Assembly (NCBI GenBank): GCA_030533445.1
Contig: CM060070.1
Coordinates: 24,271,501-24,335,500 of the forward strand
DNA length: 64,000 nt
Direction of reading: 5' to 3'
DNA from: Cyprinodon diabolis
Taxonomy: Eukaryota; Chordata; Actinopteri; Cyprinodontiformes; Cyprinodontidae
The notes beneath the pieces are model-generated. The model had not been told where the DNA came from, did not search any database, and saw only the letters and a program-made list of their open reading frames with translations. Below, piece by piece: positions 58,401 through 64,000 of this stretch. Positions within the stretch are counted from its first letter, which is position 1, and each line of letters begins with the position of its first letter. The position numbers and the translations under genes were made by a program.

Positions 58401-61400
58401 AAGCAGAGCCACACACAGTCCCACCCTGACACTCATTTTCATCTGCAAAAAAAAAAAAACACATATTCATATAAATATACTAGTGTAATAACTTAGTTTA
58501 CGTTTGATTGGTTTTTGGTGTATGTCTATTTTGAATTAATAGCCCCTCCTGGAGAAAACTCCACCAGCCGTTACTGAGTATTACCTATATTATTTTACAA
58601 AATGAAATAAAAACCTTTTTTATTTATAACTAACTTCAAACTGAGATTTTTAGATAAATAATGTATATGTAAAACATATATCATAACGTGAAAATGTAGG
58701 CTAAGATGTAAATAGGATGCTTGTGGACTTGGATTTAAATGGATGTATTTAAAACAATACGTACAGTAAAAACTGTAAATTAAGAGGCAATTTGAAATGA
58801 ACTTTAGTTCTGAAAAGAGGAAATTAAAACAAATACAAGGTAAAAGTGATCCCAATCAGTTGAAAGGTTTCTTTTGCCTTGAGGCTGCTCTATTATGGTT
58901 GATCATTTTGATGATGAACTGCAAAAGATCTAAGATTTTTTTTTAGCAGATGCATCCAGATTACAAACATAGTTTAGCTCCTGCATCTGTAACGATACGC
59001 ACGGCGACAGTGCTTTACTCTATGGGCCGGATCTATCAAAGGTTTGCGTGTATAAAAACGTGAGCTATTTCACTGCGCACGCTAAAAAATGTACAAACTG
59101 ATCTATCAACAGCGTGCTAAAAGGATTTGGTCTTTAAAATGTGCTAAATTGCGCCTCTTATCCATTTAGTACTTTTTCTGCAATGAAAATGCAATATGGG
59201 GCGTTTACACGCAAAAGTGCGTCTTGTGGGAGGAGAACATGTAAATATATTAATTTAGCACTCGCAAAGTGATTTATTAAACCTGAAAGCAATTTTGCTA
59301 ATGGTATCTGCCTCTATATTTAACACGTTTCAAAAGAAGGTGCAAATGGTCTGTATGCGTAATTGCGCACACATGGCAGCGGTTATTGTCGCAAGAAGGA
59401 GACTTCGAAATGAAGCAAGGAGATAAAGAGAACGCATTTTTTCACTCCGTGTGAATATTTTTGAAATGAACGAGGAAACAATCATCAAAACATATCGTTT
59501 ATATAGCATTGCCATTTTGGAGCTGTTGGGGGAACTCCGAATGGATTTGGAGCCAGCCACAAGGAGGACCCACGCAATACCAGATATCACAAAACTCCTT
59601 GCAACATTGGATCTCCCAATCAAGTTTTTCAGATGTGCTGTCTGACGTTCTAAATACCATGTCGCCCTGACGCCCTAACGGAGAAACCAGACCTCCCCCC
59701 TGCGCCTGTGGAGCAACATGCCAATGCTGCGGGGATGCGTACGCGCAGTAATCTCATCCACAGTCACTTCTTGTGAGCCATTTGGTATGTGCCTTTTTCT
59801 ACAGGCCAATACAAAACACCTGTTTTTTTTTTGTTTTTTTCTACTGCAGTAAAGTAGAAATTCAGCCACATACCACCATAGAGAATAAAGGTTGCCAAAG
59901 TTTTTTCTTTATATATATATATATATTTTTTTGTTTTTTTTTTGGGGGGTGTCACTGTAAGATTTAAATTTCTTAATGCACTAGTTTGTAAAAAATACAA
60001 ACTACTTTGCCGCAAACCACAAAACGCGCAAAACCATCATTTAAATAGGGCGTCTCTAACAGTTTTGCACCTGCCACCAGTTACGCAATCACTCTTGTTA
60101 AATCACCCGCAAACCATGGTTCAGCCCCTCGTGCAAAATTCCAGTTTGCGAGCGCAAATTACTGCATGCAAAATTTGATCTTGATAAATCCGGCCCTATG
60201 AGCTCCATGCATGCGCCGCCACATCAGTTTTGCTGGACACATCGCTACTTCAGAGAAAAAATATCTTAAATGTCTTAAATTAGGTGCAAACGTGATTGTA
60301 GCTAATAGTGGAAATTATTACTCAGCAATAGTTTCCTCCTAGGCACCATTACATGAGGGAACATATTTTTAGGACTTTATCGGAATCTAAATGACTTTAT
60401 TAATCCCTTGCGGGAAATTATTTTCTTGCAGTGCAACCATTTACAGAACAGAGAAAGTTAAGATTGCAATAACAACAGAGCAAAATAAATCATAGTATAA
60501 TAAGACAGTCTAAGATAAGCAAAATTGGTCAAATTACAACCCACACAGTAAAAATACACCCTTCCCATATAAACAGAGTAAAATAAGATATAAGAATAAA
60601 ATAAGATAAGATAAGGATCTATGCTGATGAAGATTCTTAGTCATCCAGGTCATAGTCATTCTGTAAAAGTTTAAAAAAACAATCCACTGGACTTGGTTTC
60701 CAAGGTTTGAAGACGTTTCGCTTCAAACCTTGGAAACCAAGTCCAGTGGATTGTTTTTTAAACTTTTACGGAAAGATAAGGATCACATCATATACAATCA
60801 ACAGCATTTACAATTTACAATGCTGCTCAGTACCAAATTACAATTATTGCACATGACCGTGTTATTGCGCTTAGTGAAGTCATGAAATAAATACATAACT
60901 AAATTAAATGATTGATGATTATTGTTTTGCCACTTGATGAACTCAAATCAAAATCAAGATTCTATAGTTTCCTTCATTTTGCTGCCTTTTAGGTGACACT
61001 GACTTACCCACACACTGGTTCCACTGGTAGTGCTGTACATAGCCCTGAGGACAGCCGCAGCGGTAACCTCCCAACATGTTCTGACAGCCATGCTGACAAC
61101 GGTGGTTATTGCTACACTCATCCACATCTGAGAATACAAAAGATAACAACAACAACTTTACTTTGGATAACTCAACCTAAGTCCAGATATAAATACAGAG
61201 CTTACAGAGAAAATGTATAAATAAATGGATGGATTGATAGTTTGGTAGGTGGATTTAAGACAAGAAAGAACCACAACCCAAAGTACGACTCATTCAACCC
61301 TTAGTTTTTAAAAAGCGTAAGCTTAAATATTTCCTTCAAAACCCATAAAGGACTTATCATCTAAAGCTGAAAGGTTAAATTAAATTCTGTTTAATTAAAT

Positions 61401-62713
61401 TCATTTGAAAAATACTTGTGTGGTTATAACTCTTATAGTTGTTATAGATTGTATCAGCTGTAGGCAGGAGGGGCTGAAGACACTATAGTTGTTCAACAGT
61501 TTTCAGAAGAGGATGCTCACTGTGGTTCATAATGTTCTTCATTTTATTAATTTCATGGTTTAATATTATATTTTATTATATTATACATTATAATTGTCCA
61601 GATGTTCTAAAGGAGTTGTAGAACAGAACTGTCCTTCTTAAGCCATTTGCTCAATTGCTTCTACCACAAGAGGTGATAGAAAACAATATCTCTGAGGTAT
61701 CTCTGAGGTATTTTCCTCCAAACACTGAAGAACCAAAGCTTCCTCAAGAAAAATGTAGATATATTTATACTCTGTAACTCACCTTCACACTCAAAGCCAG
61801 TATTGTCCAGAGAGAAACCTTTAGAGCATTCACAATTGAAGCTACCAGGTGTGTTTACGCAGGAAGCGCGGGAACCACAAACACTGTTTTGGGCCGCACA
61901 CTCATTGTTGTCTACAAAGAAAAAAATGCATGCTTAAAAATTGTATTCCAGCTGTAAATGAGTTTTTTCAGTGTAAATTAATTGGCATGAAACAACAAGA
62001 TCCTGAATGTAATTGGTCATGAACTTACCAATGCAGGCAGTTTGATGCTGAATAAAGCCAGGAGGACACTTGCAGTTGAAGCCTCCAATGGTGTTAACAC
62101 AGAGGAATTGGCAGTTGTGTTGCTTTGTTGAACATTCGTCCAGATCTTAATGGAAGAAAAGGAAAGCGTGAAAACTAAATGAGTTTAAACATGCAATGAA
62201 GCAGCAAATAAGACTAGCATTCCAACAATAACTATTCACAAGTATATATCAATGATCAGGTTTTTTTTGCAAAGGGGCCAAAAGAATTCTTAAGGAAGTC
62301 AAATTACCAGCAAAGAATTATACACATTGGTACAAAGAGTTTATTCACCTTTGCAGGTCTTTCCATCTGGTTGTAGGCTGTATCCTCTGGGACAGGAGCA
62401 CAAGTAGCTGCCTTCCGTATTTTTACACAGGAAGTTGCATGGCTTCGGTGACAAGGAGCATTCATCCAAATCTGAAATAAGCAGCAAAGGTAGAAGAGGA
62501 AGAAAATAGGTTAGTGTAGTTAGAAAGGTAAATCCTTATTGTTAAAACCAGTTACAAGTTGAGATGGAAATAAAGCAGAAGCCTTACCAACACATGAGGT
62601 GCTGGTGAAGTCAGCTTTGTAGCCTACATTACAGTGGCAGCGGAAGGATCCTATGGAGTTGATGCACTGCCCATTCTTGCACAGATCTGGCAACACCTGG
62701 CATTCATTGATGT
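55030..62713 (-). CDS. fbn: Fibrillin, 3' end of gene (last eight coding exons)
   Basis: Fibrillins are large secreted glycoproteins that polymerise into 10-12 nm microfibrils and bind latent TGF-beta complexes. The exons, in transcript order 62588-62713, 62349-62471, 62029-62145, 61783-61911, 61008-61127, 58211-58442, 57971-58124 and 55030-55407, encode seven consecutive calcium-binding EGF domains, the unique C-terminal region with furin site RHKR, and a propeptide of about 134 residues. Seven terminal cbEGFs after the last TB domain is the human fibrillin layout, so the next exon upstream (beyond 64000) should be another EGF or the TB domain. All junctions are GT-AG with matching phase. 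The propeptide looks closer to the fibrillin-2/-3 type than fibrillin-1 ([27 protein letters not shown]). The nearby cortexin-1 recalls human FBN3-CTXN1 on 19p13.2, so fbn2b or fbn3 is the likely name. The coordinate span includes introns. Confidence 0.96.
55408..57970 (-). other. fbn: Fibrillin penultimate intron
   Basis: About 2.56 kb. Besides the antisense acidic ORF at 56204-56475, the stretch 56860-57780 shows many short ACGTATGC/GCATACG-like words suggesting a decayed repeat, not classified. A 15-bp direct duplication (AAAGGTACTTTATAA) lies at about 57920-57950. Confidence 0.6.
56204..56475 (+). other. Antisense acidic ORF ending at a splice donor
   Basis: From ATG at 56204 an open frame of about 90 codons begins [20 protein letters not shown] and is rich in Glu/Asp ([20 protein letters not shown]), then [16 protein letters not shown]. 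It ends at ACTCAATG|GTAAAA, a plausible donor after a Trp-like split codon. From memory this resembles the first exon of a multi-copy fish family annotated as P2X7-receptor-like C-terminal-domain proteins, which may be transposon-borne. I find no second exon downstream, so it may be an orphan copy within the fibrillin intron. Confidence 0.3.
57971..58124 (-). CDS. fbn: Fibrillin exon: unique C-terminal region with furin site
   Basis: 154 bp. It encodes [20 protein letters not shown], then [20 protein letters not shown] and HKRS. The Cys pair in ACYECKIN is a fibrillin hallmark. RHKR before Ser is the proprotein convertase (furin) site whose cleavage is needed for microfibril assembly. It ends in phase 0 with donor GTAAAT at 57970. 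Confidence 0.95.
58211..58442 (-). CDS. fbn: Fibrillin exon: last two cbEGF domains together
   Basis: 232 bp. It carries two full domains in one exon: [20 protein letters not shown] to the GGCQ end, then [20 protein letters not shown] followed by [17 protein letters not shown]. The acceptor is a T-run then GCAG (58443-58446); the donor GTGAGG starts at 58210, splitting a Gly codon (phase 2) completed in the next exon. Confidence 0.95.
59024..60196 (+). mobile_element. Degenerate PIF/Harbinger transposon
   Basis: The ends are inverted repeats: GGGCCGGATCTATCAA at the left and, complemented, GGGCCGGATTTATCAA at the right. They are flanked by the 3-bp direct repeat TAT (59021-59023 and 60197-60199), the target size typical of this superfamily. 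Inside, on the + strand, is the start of a Harbinger transposase (59373-59645). The 1173-bp length and missing catalytic part show it is non-autonomous. It sits in a fibrillin intron, antisense to the gene. Confidence 0.85.
59373..59645 (+). pseudogene. Harbinger transposase N-terminal fragment
   Basis: From ATG at 59373 the frame reads [17 protein letters not shown], then a TAA stop, then [40 protein letters not shown] and [14 protein letters not shown]. This matches the N-terminal part of HARBI1-like transposases (E--I--L---LRPDLE--TRR-HAIP---+LLATL). The DDE nuclease domain is absent, the frame is lost soon after 59620, and one internal stop is present. Identification is confident; activity is excluded. 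Confidence 0.82.
60385..60440 (-). mobile_element. LINE 3'-end remnant
   Basis: The complement reads GCAAGAAAATAATTTCCCGC, then AAGGGATTAATAAAGTCATT, the phrase seen at 3' ends of Rex/L2-like fish LINEs. Only the last bases are recognisable. Confidence 0.5.
60663..60769. repeat. Long near-perfect inverted repeat (50-bp arms)
   Basis: The arms 60663-60712 and 60721-60769 are complementary except for one extra A in a run, with an 8-base loop (ACGTTTCG). Each arm contains CAATCCACTGGACTTGG. The centre GAAGACGTTTCGCTTC is a word I associate with teleost retroelement ends. In pre-mRNA it would form a very stable hairpin. Confidence 0.9.
61008..61127 (-). CDS. fbn: Fibrillin exon: cbEGF domain
   Basis: 120 bp, phase 1/1. 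It encodes [20 protein letters not shown], then [19 protein letters not shown], a cbEGF typical of the terminal fibrillin block. Donor GTAAGT starts at 61007. Confidence 0.95.
61440..61640 (-). mobile_element. Possible LINE fragment in fibrillin intron
   Basis: The complement contains AAGAACATTATGAACCACAG, then TGAGCATCCTCTTCTG, readable as [12 protein letters not shown], followed by a stop. This echoes the N-HPL motif of RT C-terminal regions in L2/CR1-like elements. It is short and diverged. Confidence 0.35.
61783..61911 (-). CDS. fbn: Fibrillin exon: cbEGF domain
   Basis: 129 bp, phase 1/1. It encodes [20 protein letters not shown], then [20 protein letters not shown]. Acceptor TTTGTAG ends at 61912; donor GTGAGT starts at 61782. 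It is not flagged by simple ATG-started ORF searches because it has no internal start. Confidence 0.95.
62029..62145 (-). CDS. fbn: Fibrillin exon: cbEGF domain
   Basis: 117 bp, phase 1/1. It encodes [20 protein letters not shown], then [18 protein letters not shown]. The acceptor is ATTAAG (AG at 62146-62147), less pyrimidine-rich than its neighbours; the donor is GTAAGT at 62028. Confidence 0.94.
62349..62471 (-). CDS. fbn: Fibrillin exon: cbEGF domain
   Basis: 123 bp, phase 1/1. It encodes [20 protein letters not shown], then [20 protein letters not shown], six cysteines with cbEGF spacing. Acceptor ATTTCAG ends at 62472 and donor GTGAAT starts at 62348. Confidence 0.95.
62588..62713 (-). 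CDS. fbn: Fibrillin exon: cbEGF domain (first in window)
   Basis: 126 bp, phase 1 at both ends, acceptor TTTCAG at 62714-62719, donor GTAAGG at 62587. It encodes [17 protein letters not shown], with the cbEGF calcium-binding D-x-N-E-C start, then [10 protein letters not shown] with the hydroxylatable Asn and the Phe. Confidence 0.95.
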
Positions 62714-64000
62714 CTGAAACAGTAAAAATGTACTTTATATAGATTTGCATCTAAACCACATAATTACACCACAAAGATGCTAACAAATTAGTTTTTTAAA
62801 GTCCAAGTCAACCCTTCAAATTTTGAGGGGTAAGTTGAAGTCTTACATTTGAGGTAATTAGAGCTTATGTCACTCTAATGGCAGAAACAAATGACATTGT
62901 GTGCAGCTCTAACAATGCAGAAATCCAAACCTGTACTGTCAGCAATGAGACTTAAATTACCACAAAAGCATGTATTTTATTTTTAATCTTTCATTATTTT
63001 AACATTTATTAACGATATGTTTCAATCTTTTAACATTTATCCAAACATGCAAATCTGCTCAAGACTGCAAAAAATACATATAATTGGATATTTGATCAAG
63101 AGTAATAATTAACCCTTTAAAAAGATAAACAGGCATTAACCTTTTTAAAAAACTGCTAAAGTTGAATTTCAGAATAAATCAAAGTGCTTCTACATCCATA
63201 TAATTACAAAGTTACAAGCTGTCAACCCTATTTTCTTATTTTTCCTCCCCTTATTCTACTTTGCTTTAAAAGGGTTTTAGAGACTATTTCTCTCCTCACC
63301 CTGAGCTGGAGAACACTTTATAACATTGGGAAGTTAATGTTGTAAAGATTTTGTTCTTTAATCCTCACTCAAAACAGTAAAAACTACAAAGCGTCTGATC
63401 TTTAAAGAATTCAAATTAGTAACAACACACTGTGAAGGCAAAGAGAAAATTGCACATACAATAAGTGGGTAGTTTTATGGTGATCAACAAAGATTAGAGG
63501 TGCAAAATTTTAAGACATCTCAACAGTATTTGTCCCCGTCATGATGTGTTCTACTGGCATTTTGAGATTGGTTATTTATTATCATTAAATAAAATAATCA
63601 AAAAGTGTGCTGTTTTTCTTGCCTTCTTTTTACCAGTACTGGATAAGTAGTTTTAAAGAATGGGACAATTACATTTCAGAAGACATTTTTAGTAAATGTT
63701 TTTATGCATTAAATGAGCACATTGTGGACCTCCAATTAGCAACACAATTTCGCTAGCAAAGTGGCTATGTATTTTATAACACATATATTACAAATCTTTA
63801 AGTAGTATTAATGTTAATTGATATTTCAGTGTGACAGAGTAGACATATTAAGCTTGAAAAATATACAAGGAATAAAATGAAATATAATCATATAATTCAT
63901 CTTTGATAAAGGAGATGGTATTCATTGCAAACAACACTAAACATATAAATACAGCTACAAAAAAAAAAAAGCATATTCTGTAGTTCCTCTAAATGTGGTT
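62714..64000 (-). other. fbn: Fibrillin intron continuing out of the window
   Basis: No further EGF or TB exon can be read on the - strand up to 64000. The sequence is AT-rich with no repeat recognised, so the next exon lies outside. Confidence 0.7.

Larger units (their letters stand above)
58443..61007 (-). other. fbn: Fibrillin intron with nested mobile elements
   Basis: About 2.57 kb. It contains the PIF/Harbinger element at 59024-60196, a LINE 3' remnant at about 60385-60440 and a long hairpin at 60663-60769, listed separately. The remainder (58450-59020) is AT-rich with nothing recognised. Confidence 0.8.

Overview
The window looks like a ray-finned fish (teleost) chromosome segment. 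Exons are split by GT-AG introns, the intergenic DNA is AT-rich, and there is a dense and typically teleost set of mobile elements: Tc1/mariner, PIF/Harbinger, hAT and TTAA-flanked miniature elements, L2/CR1-like and RTE-like LINE fragments, tRNA-like SINEs and Gypsy-type LTRs. I cannot name the species.

Only two protein-coding genes are well supported. Cortexin-1 (ctxn1) lies on the + strand, with its whole coding sequence in one exon at 47204-47494. A promoter-like GC-rich block with a splice donor at 27730-27892 is a good candidate for its non-coding first exon, which would leave a roughly 19 kb intron. Converging from the right, on the - strand, are the last eight coding exons of a fibrillin (62713 down to 55030). 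They encode seven calcium-binding EGF domains, a furin site and the asprosin/placensin-like C-terminal propeptide. The upstream fibrillin exons lie beyond position 64000. In human, CTXN1 and FBN3 share band 19p13.2, so this pairing may be conserved synteny.

Layout: 1-27.7 kb holds no recognisable host gene and is full of transposon remains. The clearest are a Gypsy-type solo LTR split by a nearly intact Tc1/mariner element with a DD36E catalytic spacing and one premature stop (12.5-14.2 kb), and a striking LTR-internal-LTR-internal-LTR tandem of a non-autonomous Gypsy-like element, bounded by a single 5-bp target duplication (16850-19792). 27.9-47.2 kb is the presumed ctxn1 intron, with SINEs, LINE ends, a second solo LTR split by a SINE-like repeat, and a hAT transposase remnant. 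47.2-52 kb holds the ctxn1 coding exon, its 3' UTR and intergenic DNA. 52.1-55.0 kb is probably the fibrillin 3' UTR with miniature elements in it. 55.0-64 kb is the fibrillin 3' gene end, whose introns hold a degenerate PIF/Harbinger transposon, an unexplained antisense acidic ORF ending at a splice donor, and a 50-bp-arm hairpin.

Functionally the two genes are unrelated: a small neuronal membrane protein and an extracellular microfibril protein. All identifications come from reading the sequence and from recalled family features; no database search was run.
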